From assembly GCA_030737875.1 (NCBI GenBank), contig CM060920.1, forward strand, positions 478,298,861-478,362,860: DNA of 64,000 bases. Direction: 5' to 3'. The position numbers were made by a program, and so were the translations under genes. The first letter of the stretch is position 1; each line of letters begins with the position of its first letter. Shown here piece by piece: positions 45,421 to 57,613 of the stretch. The DNA is from Allium sativum. Taxonomy: Eukaryota > Streptophyta > Magnoliopsida > Asparagales > Amaryllidaceae. The notes under the pieces were generated by a model. That model searched no databases. It worked only from the letters and a program-made list of their open reading frames with translations, and was not told the origin of the DNA.

Positions 45421-47256
45421 TTACCAGGCAAAGAGTTCTGGATACGTCTTGCTAATGCTCTCCTCTGTCTCCCAAGTACAGTCATTCTCGTTCTCGCCCC
45501 ACTGAACCTTGGCTAGCCTCACCGCCTTCCTTCGAAGTTGCTTTGTATCGTGCTCGACAATACGAATCGGCTTGCGGTTCCCAACCGCCTCGGGTTCTAC
45601 TTCGAAGTCCTCTAACTGATCAGGTGAAATAGTCATATCTGGGTCGTGAACGAACTTCCTAAGTTGGGAAACATGAAATACGTTGTGAACTCCCGCCATC
45701 TTCTCTGGTAAGTCAACTCTATACGCCAAATTCCCGACTAGTTCAAGAACTGGGAAAGGGCCAACAAATCTTGGTGCCAACTTGCCTCTCCTGCCAAATC
45801 GTATCATGCTCTTCAACGGAGAAATCTTGACAAACACCAAGTCATCAAAGGAGAATTTTAAGTCTCTTCTCCTTTTATCAGCATAACTCTTCTGCCTATC
45901 TTGGGCAGCCTTCATTCGTTGTTGAATGGTCTTAATCTTATCTGAAGTTTCCCTCACCACATCTGGTCCAAGCATAAACTTCTCGCCAGTCTCTATCCAA
46001 CATGATGGTGAGTTGCATGGTCTTCTGTACAAAGTTTCATATGGAGCCAGACCGATAATGGATTGGTAGCTATTATTATATGCAAACTCTACTAGATGCA
46101 AATGGTCATCCCATGATCCACCAAAATCCAATATACAAGCTCTCAAGAGATCTTCCAATATACGATTCACCCTCTCCGTCTGACCGTCGGTCTGAGGATG
46201 ATATGCGGTACTGAGATGTAATTCTGAACCTAGAGCCTCTTGTAAGCTCTTCCAAAACCCACTAGTAAACAACGGGTCTCGGTCACTCACAATGCTTTTG
46301 GGTACTCCATGAAATCTCACTACCCACTTCATATACAATTCTGCTAACTTAGCCGCCGTTCTGGTTGATTTGACTGCGACAAATCTTGCACTCTTAGTCA
46401 ATCGATCCACAATTACCCAAATGCTATCATGTCCCGATCTAGTCCTTGGTAAACCATCGATGAAATCCATCGAGACTTGCTCCCATTTCCATTCGGGAAT
46501 TTCTAATGGTTGCAACAACCCACTAGGCTTCTTTTGCTCGGCTTTATCTAGTTGGCAATTCATGCATTTGGATATAAACTTCCCAACGTCTCTTTTCATC
46601 CCTTCCCAGTAGTAGGTATGCTTCATATCTCGATACATCTTGTTACCACCGGGACGTATAGTCAGTTTTGAGTGATGGCATTCTCTAAGCACTTCATCTC
46701 TCAAACCATTCACGTTGGGTACAACTAGTCTTCCATTCTTTCTAAGCCATCCATCTCGATCAAGCCCATACAAATTCATCTCCTCACCGTCGATATTCAT
46801 CTCTAACTTGGAGATGATTTCCAATATATTAGGATCGTCCTTCTGACTGGAACCAATCCGCTCTATCAAAGTGGGTCTGATCGTCAAACTAGCTAGCGTT
46901 ACTGGATCCAATTCGCACTTTGGTCTGAAATCAAACCCCGCGATATACTCCAGTTGCTTCCATTCAAGAAACATAGCCCCTAAACTGGCATGTCTCCTAC
47001 TCAAGGCATCGGCTACCGCATTACCTTTCCCAGGTGTGTATGCGATATCAAAATCATACGAACCCAAGAACTCTAACCATCTCTGCTGACGGAGATTCAG
47101 ATCTTTCTGAGAGAAGAGATACTTTAACGATTTATGATCGGTAAACAACTCAAATCTTTCTCCCAAGAGATAGTGTCTCCGCATCTTTAATGCGAACACA
47201 ATCGCTGCCGGTTCCAAATCATGGGTAGGGTACTTTCTCTCATGTGGCTTTAGTTG
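45421..47256 (-). pseudogene. Chromovirus RNase H C-terminus, integrase and chromodomain
   Basis: A 598-residue open segment (45421-47217) is preceded by a TGA stop at 47257-47259 where family members have Arg in 'YAS-R-QLKPHE'. RNase H shows FTDHKS (25-30) and ADALSRR (69-75). The integrase zinc region has H181 or H182, C218 and C221. However, the position usually His in 'HPG' is Arg (R188), so the HHCC finger is incomplete. Catalytic residues are D251 (SMDFIDG), D312 (SDRDPLF) and E348 (QTERVNR). A GPF/Y-like segment follows at about 484-500 ([20 protein letters not shown]). A chromodomain is near 548-598 (PIRIVEHD to YPELFAW). Length and order fit Tekay-type pol. It is the best-preserved part of this element. 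Confidence 0.92.
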
Positions 47257-47460
47257 TCAACTAGCATAAGCTACAACCCTACATCCTTGCATCAATACAA
47301 CACCTAGTCCGGTACCACAAGCATCCGTGTATACCGTCATCTCTTCATTCCCTTTAGGAATGACTAATACTGGCGCACGTGTCAACTTTTCTTTTAGACT
47401 CTTGAATGCATTCCCACACACTCCGTCCCAAACGAAGGCCCGATTCTTCTTAGTCAACTA
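47257..47460 (-). pseudogene. Chromovirus RNase H N-terminal segment
   Basis: The frame is continuous with its neighbours apart from TAG at 47458-47460 before it and TGA at 47257-47259 after it. It encodes KSLKEKLTRAPVL and the RNase H active-site strand TDACGTGLGVVLMQ. The first stop sits where related proteins have Gln or Lys, and the second where they have Arg. Confidence 0.88.
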
Positions 47461-48461
47461 AGTCAACGATGCTGCTATCTTGGAGAAGTCCTGGATAAAC
47501 TTACGATAATATCCAGCTAACCCCAAGAAACTTCTTACATCTGTGGCATTCTTGGGCGTAGGCCAATCCTGTACCGTAGCCACCTTCGCAGGGTCCACGG
47601 CAATACCATTCTCTGAAACAACATGACCCAAAAATCTCACTTCCCTTCTCCAAAAGTGACACTTTGAGAATTTCGCCTTCAATTGGTGTTTCCTGAACAC
47701 CTCCATCACTATCCTCAAGTGTCCCTCCTCTGTCCTCGAGTAAACAAGGATATCGTCTACGAACACAAGAACAAACTTATTCATCTGATCTCTGAATACT
47801 CGATTCATAAGATCCACAAAGTAGGCTGGTGCATTGGTCAACCCAAATGGCATGACCAACCACTCATAAAATCCAGACGGCGTCCTAAATGCCATTTTCG
47901 GAACACTCCATCCGCTACTCGGAGCCGATGAAATCCTGTCGCGAGGTCCAACTGGGAGAAGACTCTTGCTCCTTCCAGTTGATCAAACAAATCATCTATC
48001 CGTGGTAGAGGATACTTATTCTTCCTCGTTACCTTATTCAACTAGCGATAATCCACACACAAACGAAGGGAACCATCTGACTTAGTGGCAAACACAAGTG
48101 GTGCTCCCCAATCGGAGACACTTCTTCTAATAAATCCCTTCTTCAAAAGATTGCTGACTTGCATCCCGAGCTCTCGCTGCTCCCTTGGTGCCATACGACG
48201 AAGTGGCATCACTATAGGTCTGGAATCTTTCACCGAATCAATACGAAACTCAATCTCTCGATGTGGTGGAAGCCCGGTCACCTCCTCGAAGACGTCATGA
48301 TACTGGCCAACCACGGGCACGTCTGACAACTCATCATGCGGGATGTCGAGAGAATTTATAAAACTAGCCATTACCCCATCACTAGGTAGACTACCAAACA
48401 CTACCCTCCGCCCATCATCCGCCCTAACTGTCACCAAAAAGCCCTCACAGTCTACGACCAC
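47458..48461 (-). pseudogene. Chromovirus reverse transcriptase
   Basis: The first part (48042-48461) holds the protease-to-polymerase linker and FEEVTGLPPHREIEF, MAPREQREL and LCVDYR. TAG at 48042-48044 follows, where Gln is usual. The next 150 bases encode [14 protein letters not shown] and [11 protein letters not shown] and then lose the frame near 47900. The frame is regained at 47895 with [16 protein letters not shown] and the catalytic FVDDIL at residues 45-50 of that segment, then [12 protein letters not shown]. One frameshift and one stop would abolish the enzyme. All core motifs are otherwise present. Confidence 0.92.
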
Positions 48462-48470
48462 CCCGTATCT

Positions 48471-49793
48471 TTAGAGCCAATCGACCCCCAATAGAATGCC
48501 ATACCCAGTAAAGCCCAAAACAAAGCAATCACAAACAGACATACATCCATGACTCGATAAGACCAAATTCCTGCAAATCATACTAAGGCTAGTCGAACCA
48601 CCAATCGGGTTCGTCACAACCAATGGTCTATCGACTATCTCGGGTTCCAGTCCCAACCTATCTACCAGGTCACTAGATATGAAGGAACGGGAAGCCCCAG
48701 CATCAAACAAAACTCGAACTGGTACATCATAAATAAAAAGCATACCTTGAATAACGACATTCTTTCCTTTCTCCGCTGCAGTTGGGGCATTCGACGAAGA
48801 AGGAACAACATCAATAACATATGCTTTCACAATCTGCTTCTCCTTAAGAGGTTGCGGACACTTATCCGTATGATGTCCCACTTGGCCACAGTTGTAGCAC
48901 TTCCTTTCCGCTGGCTTGGCCCCACATTCTTTAGCATAATGGCCCTTCTTACCACAGCTGAAGCACTCAACTTCTTTCTTGTTCTTTTTCTGGCCATCCT
49001 TAGAAAGGCTCTGCTTCCTCTTATTCTGAGAGTTATTCTTGCCTCCACCGCTTGCTTGCGGCTTCATCCCTTCTGCAGATGCAGCCTCAGTCTTTGGCTT
49101 AGGGTAAAGACTCTCTGATCTCAAAGCTTTCCCCACAATCGATTCAAAAGTCTCATCGATGTGGTTGATAAGCCTTTCCCCTAAGTATCCATCCAATCCA
49201 GTAATGAACTTTTCATTCTTCTTCTCAGGAGTATCGATAAGAGATAGTCCATACTTCGACAAAGTGTCGAACTCAGCAATATAGTCAGAGACCGCCCTAC
49301 CATTCTGCTTGAGTTCCAAGAATCTCTTAAACAACACAGACTTCTAGGCAGCTGGAATAAACTTCTCGCTAAAGCGAGCCTTGAACTGATCCCAAGTAAC
49401 CTGATCTTCTGGAGTAGCTGTTCTAATGGCATTCCACCATTTCATCGCTCTCCCTTGCAGCTGACGAGACGCTAGCCTTCTCTTCATCGCATCCTCGATA
49501 CCCAAGTCGTCGAAGATACGATCACAGCTATCCAACCAATCCTGATCATCTGTGGCCGACTCCGTTCCGTGGAACGGCTTCCCACCAAGGTTAGTGTAAT
49601 CCTTCAATAACTTGGCGAAATCGACCCTAGGCGCCTGCACTACTGGACCACCACCAATTCCGGGATTGGGAACTGCCCCTGGCACCTCCCGAAGCATGTC
49701 TCTCATGAGGTCAGTAAACATCGCCCTCATGTCAGCAGCATTCCCATTATTGGCTCCTCTACCAGCACCTCTAGCATATCGGCTCATCGTCAA
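48471..49793 (-). pseudogene. Chromovirus gag and protease
   Basis: The product starts at 49793 (MTMSRYARGAGRG). The capsid region includes FHGTESATDDQDWLDSCDRI and KWWNAIRTATPEDQVTWDQF. TAG at 49344-49346 interrupts the same frame, which then runs on to 48471. The second segment has two zinc knuckles, CFSCGKKGHYAKEC and CYNCGQVGHHTDKC (its residues 125-138 and 147-160). The protease motif is FDAGASRSFIS (211-221), with DAG in place of the canonical DS/TG. TAA at 48471-48473 lies before the polymerase. Gag forms the particle; zinc knuckles bind element RNA. Confidence 0.92.
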
Positions 49794-49973
49794 TCTGTAA
49801 AAGGGGAAACGATTAACGAACCCATAGTGGTGCTAGTGCAGTACGACTTCATTCTTATACTACTAATAGTATATACATATATAGCTTTTGAAACCAAAGT
49901 AATCACAAATACGCGCTCTCTTATACGCACTATCTCTCCCTAGTGTCTTTCCCTAGGTTAACTACGCAACCTA

Positions 49974-49987
49974 GAGCTCTGATACCA
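49974..49987 (-). other. Primer-binding site of the chromovirus, initiator Met-tRNA
   Basis: Minus-strand TGGTATCAGAGCTC lies two bases inside the 5' LTR end, a perfect match to the usual initiator Met-tRNA complement. Confidence 0.95.
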
Positions 49988-49989
49988 AA

Positions 49990-52612
49990 TGTGACGGCCC
50001 GCCCCGCACCAACCGACATTTACTCCAAAAGTGCGCTGTACACATGTCCAGTTAGCACGGGACGGATCGTCAGAAGAAAAAGGGAAGAAGGAAATGAACT
50101 AACAAGGAACATGTAGAATGTCTCACAGCGCATGGAACAAAATATAATAACAACATACTTGACATAAAACAGGTGAGACAGTGCATAAGCTGAAAACAAA
50201 CTAACATAGCAGCGGAAAATCCAAGTACAGCTTATGATCCAAAGCTAAAATTATTACAACTTTTCAAACTGTCTCAAAAACAAAAGCAAGATAAAGGAGG
50301 TACACTACTAATGCTCAAGTAGCGACCACCAACGACACATGGAGAATATCTATATATCATACGTGGAAGCCTCCTGCTCGCCTCCGAATCAGCTACTCGC
50401 GCATCACCAGCTAAGCTGTCTCTAATCTGCTCGTGTGAGCACCCAGAGTAATAAGAGGAGACATAAAACTCTGGGTCAGACATAAAGCCTGGTATGAGCG
50501 ATAAGCATTTAAACAGAACAATAACAGGTAGACTAAAACATACCTGAACCTGGACCTGCAACCAAAGAGTTAGCACTACATACTGTACAACACTCTAAGG
50601 TGCCATTTTAAATGGTGTAAAGATAACGGGGGTGGGGGTGTGCATGTCATAGTGATGGCAAACAATCAAACATAGCATCCATCCTCACAACTCTCACTCA
50701 GTGCGTAAAGCATACGATATTCACCACTTCGATCACCCAACATACCTTACTATGATCACTCTGCCCCATGAAGTCATAAATGGTTTCACTGCACCGATAC
50801 ATAGCCACTAATCCTTTGCTATGTCCACTTTGCCCGATGGAGTCGCAATGACCCCACTGCACTGGCTCATAGCCTTACTAATCCTTTACTATGTCCACTC
50901 TGCCCCATGGAGTCACAATGACCCCACTGCACTGGCTCATAGTCTTACTACGCATCACTTTGCCCCTCGAGTCATATTGACTCTACTGCACTGATAACGT
51001 AATCTTGCTACCATCCCCTTGCCCCTCGAGTCATAATGACTCTACTGCACTGATAAGTAGTCCATCATCCATTTTTAGTGGTGAATCGAAGTTATGAACG
51101 TCGACAACTCCTTAGCACACGTCCCGCAGCAAAGTCCAACCGTGAAGTGAACTCATTGGTTCCCAACTGGATCCTGAGCTCTAACTTCCATTTGGACTAC
51201 CTTTGCATCTCGGGTTATTGGTCATCACCGGATCAGTTCGGATCCCCTCTTAGCCATCAGTTCGGTTCGGATCGGAGTGCTCCTTCTTCTCTGGATCGGA
51301 TCGGGTCATCCTCACTTCAACGGATCGGATCGAGTCTCCACGTCCAATCGCCATCATCGGCTCGGGTCGGGGTCCTCCAGTTTGCCACAGTTCGGATCAG
51401 ATTCTTCTAATCAACTCAGGTCGGGTCGTAGTCTCCAAGCCTCGCCGTAGCACTTCAGTTCAGATCGGGGTACCAGGGCGGATCGGGTCGGAGAACACCA
51501 GGCGGGTCGGATCGGACGATGCATGCCACGAGAAGAGCGAATAGATCGAGGAATGAAGTATGGGAGCGGATCGGGTCCTCCCTCCGTTCCGATCCGGATC
51601 GGTCTGTTTTTTGCACTTTTCCAGCAAGCAGTTTTACGCCACTCGACGGCGTTTTCGACTATTCCAACTATTCTAATCAATCACAAAGCATACCATACAG
51701 TCATAGCAACATGCATAATCAACCACAAACATCAAAACAATAATATAATAGGTTAAAATGGATCAAACCTAGCCAAAACCCCATATTTCCTCTTAAGCAT
51801 GTTTAGGTGAAACTAATGATATGATTAGCAAAACTTAACAAAATTAACCCAAATTCATATTAGAGGTCTAAAACATCATTCGAATTTTATAAATATTTTT
51901 TTCAGAATTTTATCGTATTTAAATTCGCTAATTAACACTTATTACCCTTAATTAGCCATAATTAGTGAGGAACTATGCAAATCACTCACCTTAGCCACAA
52001 ATAAACTTAAATCTGAAATAAATCTCTGATTTGATGCGAATCCCAATGCTAAAAAGCAGCTCCAATGTTGATTTGGTGTAGATCTCCATTGATTTGATGT
52101 TGCTAAGCTTAATCCTTGATTAGAAGATGATTTGGAGGTGATTTAGACGTTGGAGGCCATTTTTATGGTTTCTAAGAGGTAAGTGGAGGCTAGAAAACTG
52201 AAATGGAATGAATCTCTAACTCCTTTCAGCCTCCCCATAACCCTAATCCCGAAATGGGTTATGGGCTCATTCACTAATCACCCTATTTGGCCCGGTTAAG
52301 CTGTTTTTCACCTTCCAAACCTTATTTCAGCCATATCTCCCAAACGGTAAGTCCGTTTTTCACATATGACCACTTCACGGAAAGGTAATCCAACAAACGA
52401 ATCTAATGGAAGTGGTTTCAGGTCAAAATTTCTTTCCAATCAAAAGTTATGGCCAAAACAAGATCAGCTAGGGGCAAAACGGTCATTTAAAAATCGACAA
52501 AAATCATGAACATGGGAAATGGGTCTAATGGTTGTTTCCCAAAGTTACATGACCATACGACTTCATATGGGAAAGAAATAAATATTCTATGCGTAGAATG
52601 CGGGTTGTTACA
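49990..52612 (-). repeat. 5' LTR of the chromovirus
   Basis: Partner of 42626-45263, almost identical by eye apart from scattered substitutions and a few short deletions (for example near 52590). It contains the same ~65-bp units at 50740-51065. Confidence 0.96.
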
Positions 52613-52617
52613 GTACT
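52613..52617. repeat. Target-site duplication GTACT, right copy
   Basis: Matches 42621-42625. Confidence 0.95.
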
Positions 52618-52697
52618 TTATCAGTGAACTCATTTTATTCTCATGATTATATCTTTGATAGTTAAATCACTGACTATCAAAGTCTGACCTATATGAT

Positions 52698-53045
52698 TGT
52701 TGGTACGGGAAGACCGGGATCGAATTTATGCTCGAAAACCATTCCGAACCAGCAACAACGTGAAGATTGATGATGGAGAAATTGAAGACCGTTGATCTTC
52801 ATAAGTGAAAGGGTTACTTGATAGATTTCTCTGGCTTGCAACCAGAGGGTTTTGATGGTAGTTCCATCGTGGTTGGAATCTTCGGATTGCAAGGACTACT
52901 CGCCACTGGTCCATAGGGTAATTCAAGGATGTATTAGGAGAGTGCCTTCGGTTTGTCTAGTCCCAGGACAACTTATATGGACGAATGTCTAACAGAGTAT
53001 TTCCAAAGGATTACGTATATTTATTTCTTCAAACGTACCACCTCT
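52698..53045. repeat. LTR-like repeat copy 1 (TGTTGGTACGGGAAGACC start)
   Basis: About 345 bp that recur at 55274-55625 in the same orientation. Both begin (T)(G/A)TTGGTACGG and share ATTGCAAGGACT and TATGGACGAATGT words. A TG start and spacing of about 2.6 kb suggest the LTRs or LTR parts of one element, but no coding sequence, primer site or target duplication confirms it. Confidence 0.6.
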
Positions 53046-53749
53046 TCCCGTGCGCTGCTCCCTCGTCCAGACCATCAGTGATCAAACGCCGAAATCCAGT
53101 ACCCCGAACTGAACAGCACTTCCATCAAAATGTTTTTGTGACTAGAGTTAATCTTTGAGGAGAACGTTTTGGTTTGTATTAGGAAGGAAAAGGAATGGAG
53201 AATCTGGTTTCGTTTTAGTTTGTTGAAGGTGTTTTGGGTTATAAAATAGTAATGGCTTTGTGTTTTCATTTTTAATTGTAGGAGGAACTTTTATTAGCTG
53301 GAACCAAAACAGAAATGGGGAGAAAGTGTATTTTATATAGGTGAGACTACGTGGTTGCCACGTTTTAGTGTTTACCGTAGAGTGGTAGGTAGGTCTGTGT
53401 TATCAGATAGGCGCATGCAATTTAAGGTACGCTGATAGAAATTTTAGGGTAGGTGTTCTTTTCCATGTGTACCTAGTCATGTACGTAGCTTCGATTTTAG
53501 GCCTATAGACAATTCTTTAGCACTTGCAGCATATATATTTGTGTATGCAAAAGTTGACATGTGTATTTCTTTGGGCTTAAGCATGTTGAAATGGAAGTGT
53601 CATTTTCTTTGGTACATAATAGTGTGATAGATCAGGTTGGCCTTGAAAAGATTTGCATGTTCAAAACAAGCTATACATTTACTTAACCGTGAAGTAATTT
53701 GTAGGGTATGTTTAAATTTGCGTAGGTATTAATAATCAATTTATTATTA
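53046..53749. other. Unassigned stretch after LTR-like repeat 1
   Basis: Possibly the remainder of the LTR-like repeat (R and U5) or element interior. No coding similarity was recognised. Confidence 0.3.
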
Positions 53750-55180
53750 TATGGTTAATAATTCTATCGTCGTTCATTAAATATTCGCATCACTATTCAC
53801 AAACTTCAAATGCAACGACAACATTTTAACATTCTGTATTTAATGAAATTAAATTTATTGAATTCCGACTCCGTTTGCACAACGACGTTCTTTTAATTTC
53901 AATATATTTATCGGTTCACGTTTAAAATATTGTCTGCATACAAAATAATTATGTTTGACCTCAAACTGGAAAATCTAGCAATCATCAGCTATACGTATTC
54001 CACAAAAATTCGTTTCGTCGAAAATGGAGGTTGTTTGGAAATAGTTATTCTTACGGCTTATATAATATTAATAAAATATTATATAAATTCCAAAATAATC
54101 GAATTAAATAATAATAAATTATTATAATCATAAACACCCACTGAAAATATCACATTGCTTCAAATATAAATTATACAACTCGATATCATCAATTTCGAGT
54201 TAAACGTTATCCAAATTATATTAAAACCCTTTTATATTAAATAAATAAACGTTATCGTTTATTAACGAATTCCATAGCGACAATTTTAAAATTTGGATTG
54301 GACATAACTAGCAATCTATAATACGAAATCCGTATTTTTCTCTTCTATATAAAAATTATAGTCAATAAGATTCCAACGTTTCTTGTTTCACAGAATTCCA
54401 ACTTAAAACGAATTATGTACATTCAATTGAAGTTCAAAACTCAATATTACGAACTACCGCGCCATTTCGAGCTCGTTTTAATTTATATATAAATTTAACA
54501 TTCAAACTTCGTTATATAATCAAAATATATATTTTAAATCCATTTAAAATTCCAAATAAATATTTAAAATAATAAATTATATCAAATATTTGACTACCAA
54601 AAATATGGGACATTACAATCTTCCCCTTAAAAGAATTTCGTCCCCGAAATTACTAAGGTAGGAAAAATCCGACAAAACCATTAAATTTCAAAATCCAATT
54701 TATTATAAATCAAAACCAGTTTATTATTATCAATATAAATTTGAAAAAATATCAAAAATTTTCTAACAATTTAAATTCCCGTAAAAATTCGCCAGAGTCT
54801 CCCCTGTACGGAGTGACATCTGCGGTATCGCAGGAACAAATAATATATATACATCGACCCGTACGGTCGGAAAACAAAAACCAAAACCAAAAATTAAAAA
54901 TTTATATTTTCGCATAGGCGTACCTTTTACGAGCGCTATTGAACATACTTGCTCAATACACGTACAATCTACGCAACCAAAATCAATTCTCTAGCCTCCT
55001 GCCATCTGTACTTAACTAAATTTATCATGTAAGCAACATATATATGAAATATTTATGTAACACTTCAGAATTCAATAGTTTAACTAACCAGTTTCCAAAA
55101 TTCAACATATAACGTCATTCATACCCAAACACAGGATTAAATAATTAATTTCTAATCATATTTGATTCATTCACATTATC
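53750..55180 (-). mobile_element. Fragment of the giant-LTR family (LTR part plus internal part)
   Basis: 53750-54616 matches the 10000-10682 end of the giant LTR in order. Shared words are ATTCCGACTCCGTTTGC-like blocks, GAACTACCGCGCCATTT and the terminal GGGACATTACA. From 54617 the sequence reads ATCTTCCCCTTAAAAG and TTCGTCCCCGAAATTAC, the counterpart of the polypurine tract and adjoining interior at 10683. Later words TTCGCCAGAGTCTCCCCTGT and TCTAGCCTCCTGCC parallel 10855-10890 and 11050-11065. So this is a diverged 3' end (minus orientation) of the same family. Its other end is lost. Confidence 0.75.
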
Positions 55181-55270
55181 TATTGAATATAGGTCTGAAG
55201 GAAGTAAATGTCAATGGAAAGATTTCCAAACCAATACCTTCTTGCAAAATCTTTTGATCTTAAATTGTGC
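55181..55270 (-). repeat. Inverted copy of the exon-like block
   Basis: The reverse complement matches the exon-like blocks at 42392-42489 and 57527-57613, including AGATCAAAAGATTTTGCAAG and ATTGACATTTACTTCCTTCA. It is a fifth copy, in the opposite direction, wedged between the giant-LTR family fragment and LTR-like repeat 2. Confidence 0.8.
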
Positions 55271-55273
55271 TAT

Positions 55274-55625
55274 TATTGGTACGGAAAGACCGGGATCGAG
55301 TTTATATTCGAAAACCATTCTGAACCAGCAAATACGTAAAGGTTGAAGATGGAGCAACTGAAGACCAAGGATCTTCATAAGCGGAAGGACTACTTATCGA
55401 ATTCCTCTAGCTTGCAACCGGAGTTATTTAATTTGTGATTCTATCGTGGTTGTAATCTATGGATTGCAAGGACTGCTCGCTACTGATCCTTGGGGTGATA
55501 CCTGTATAGGATGTAGTAGGAGGGTCCCTTCGGTTCTTCCTATTCCTTGATAACTTGTATGGACGAATGTATGAGAGAGTAATTCTTAAGAATCACATAC
55601 ATTGATTTTTACAAACGTATTCTGT
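55274..55625. repeat. LTR-like repeat copy 2
   Basis: Diverged partner of 52698-53045, starting TATTGGTACGG. It ends shortly before copy B of the low-copy locus. Confidence 0.6.
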
Positions 55626-56795
55626 CAGCTGCAGAGTATTTTTGTGTACGTCAATTAGTGATTTGATGGATTTGATGATGTGACATTCAAAATGGATGGA
55701 GATGTGTTTTAGAAACGAATCATCCCGTCCTATCTCTTTTCTTCCACCTGTGTACGGAAGTTCCTCATCTAATTGTTCTGCCCTCTCCCTCTCTCTTCAT
55801 AGCCTAACCCTAATGATCTATTGGGATAATCACAATGCCTCAATTGTTAGGAATACCGGTGATGGAAATGGTCGTAATTTTGATTAGCTCAATGCCCGTT
55901 GAATAGCCACTGCATGGTTCACCACAATTACTCACAATCAAGCTTCGCCTTCACTTCAAATCGATGGTGCGTGATACTACTTAGCCATCGCTGACTGGTC
56001 ACCAAAAATAAGGTATCGGGTAAGATTCTAATCCATAAATTTCTGTCATCGTCTTATTTATACGATTCCCGTATATGTGATTTCCTTTTTTTAGGTGTTA
56101 GTCAACAAAGCACCTTGAAGTTGGTTGCTATTGTTACTATGCATATAGATCAATCCATGAAATTAGTTACAATTATCTTGAGGATGACATAAGTTTAAAT
56201 GATTGGAAAAAGTGAGGATGAAGAGTTCAAATTACTTATTAAATGCAAATCAAAAGACAAAAATCTGAAAAATGACGATGATAATATATTGATATATAAT
56301 AAGTTTGAGTATTAGCAGCATTGGAAGATTCTAAATATGTTTTTATTAAGGAGAGGTTTTTGTTGCAGGTAGACCAACTGAGGAAGACCGAAATAATTCT
56401 GAGTAGTAGTATGCTATCTACCAGTAACAAAGATATGCAGTGAACCATGCATGGTTTTGACCAATATTCACAGTAGTCTTGGTCATGAAGCAGAAGAATC
56501 AGGGAACTATTTGGAAAAACCTGCGAATGTTGCTTAGTGCTTGAGAAACAACGAGGAGTGGGTCAGGAGGTGTTGATGAAGCAAGTCCATGTTTGGATAA
56601 TTCACGATTTCTATAATATCCTAACAATCGTGAATTGCCAATTTTTTTATACTCACAATAGTAAAGGAATGGTATACAGTTTGCTTTTTAGGTCAACTAT
56701 TTTTGATCGTTTTTTTTTCCATGTGCACAACCCGAAATTTGAAGAATTATGCAAGTAATAATTTAGTTGGCTATTGAAAATAAATTTGCTTGCAG

Positions 56796-56893
56796 ATTGG
56801 GAGTGCAATTTGAGATCAAAAGATTTTACAAGAAGGTATGGATTTGGAATTCTTTCCATTGAAATTTACTTTCCTTAGGCCTGTATTCAAAAG
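56796..56893 (+). other. Exon-like block, copy 1 of locus B
   Basis: Preceded by TTTGCTTGCAG and followed by GTAATTATG. Close match to 41660-41757. Confidence 0.5.
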
Positions 56894-57526
56894 GTAATTA
56901 TGCTTTGCATGCTTATCACGAATTTTATATCATTGTCTGTTAAAAATGAAGAAAAGAGTTTGTTGTTGTTCGGATTTCAATGTAGGAATCAGTTGACTCA
57001 ACTAATTACACGGTACTAGCATTACATTTTGTACTTTATGATTTAATTTCTACCTTTAAAGATGAAATGATCATATATTTAGGTTTATTAAGTTGTGTAT
57101 ACATGCTTTTACATAAAATTACCTACCTTCTACGTAGTAAACATGTTGAAATTCCTCTTTAAGTGGAAAATTTTGTTTAGAATAGATATTTATTTTCCAC
57201 AGCTTTATGAAACTAATTTAATTATTTGTCTCATTTTTGTTATATTATTTGCTCCTAAAAATAAATTGGTTGCCAACTTAATAACGTTGAACGGTTAATT
57301 TTATTATACGTCTAAAACGTATATTATTCATTTTTGGTGATATTATCAGCTATATGTATATGTCAGTTTACGCATTGTTGCAGCCAGTTTTTCTATTTAA
57401 ATTTAAAATTTTCCTTCCTAAAGATAAGTTATCTCGATAGTGCAAGTTTCACTGAGATTAAAGCATAATGGTTTATATCAAATGGTTGTCTTTGATTTAA
57501 AATGATAAAAATAAATTTGCTTGTAG

Positions 57527-57613
57527 ATTAGGAGCGCAATTTGAGATCAAAAGATTTTGCAAGAAGGTATCGGTTTGGAAATCTTTCCATTCCTTCAGAC
57601 CTATATTCAACAG
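57527..57613 (+). other. Exon-like block, copy 2 of locus B
   Basis: Acceptor-like TTTGCTTGTAG before and GTAGTTACG after. Lacks an 11-bp internal piece around TTGACATTTAC. Confidence 0.5.

Larger units (their letters stand above)
42626..52612 (-). mobile_element. Complete Ty3/gypsy chromovirus (Tekay/Del-like), 9987 bp
   Basis: LTRs at 42626-45263 (2638 bp) and 49990-52612 (2623 bp) enclose 4726 bp. The 5-bp duplication GTACT is perfect. On minus, an initiator Met-tRNA primer site (49974-49987) follows the 5' LTR, and a polypurine tract (AAGGGGGGGAGAAT) precedes the 3' LTR. Coding order is gag with two zinc knuckles, protease, reverse transcriptase, RNase H, integrase and a C-terminal chromodomain, which defines a chromovirus. 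Near-identical LTRs imply a fairly recent insertion, yet five in-frame stops and a frameshift disable it. A chromodomain of this kind may steer integration toward heterochromatin. Confidence 0.96.
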
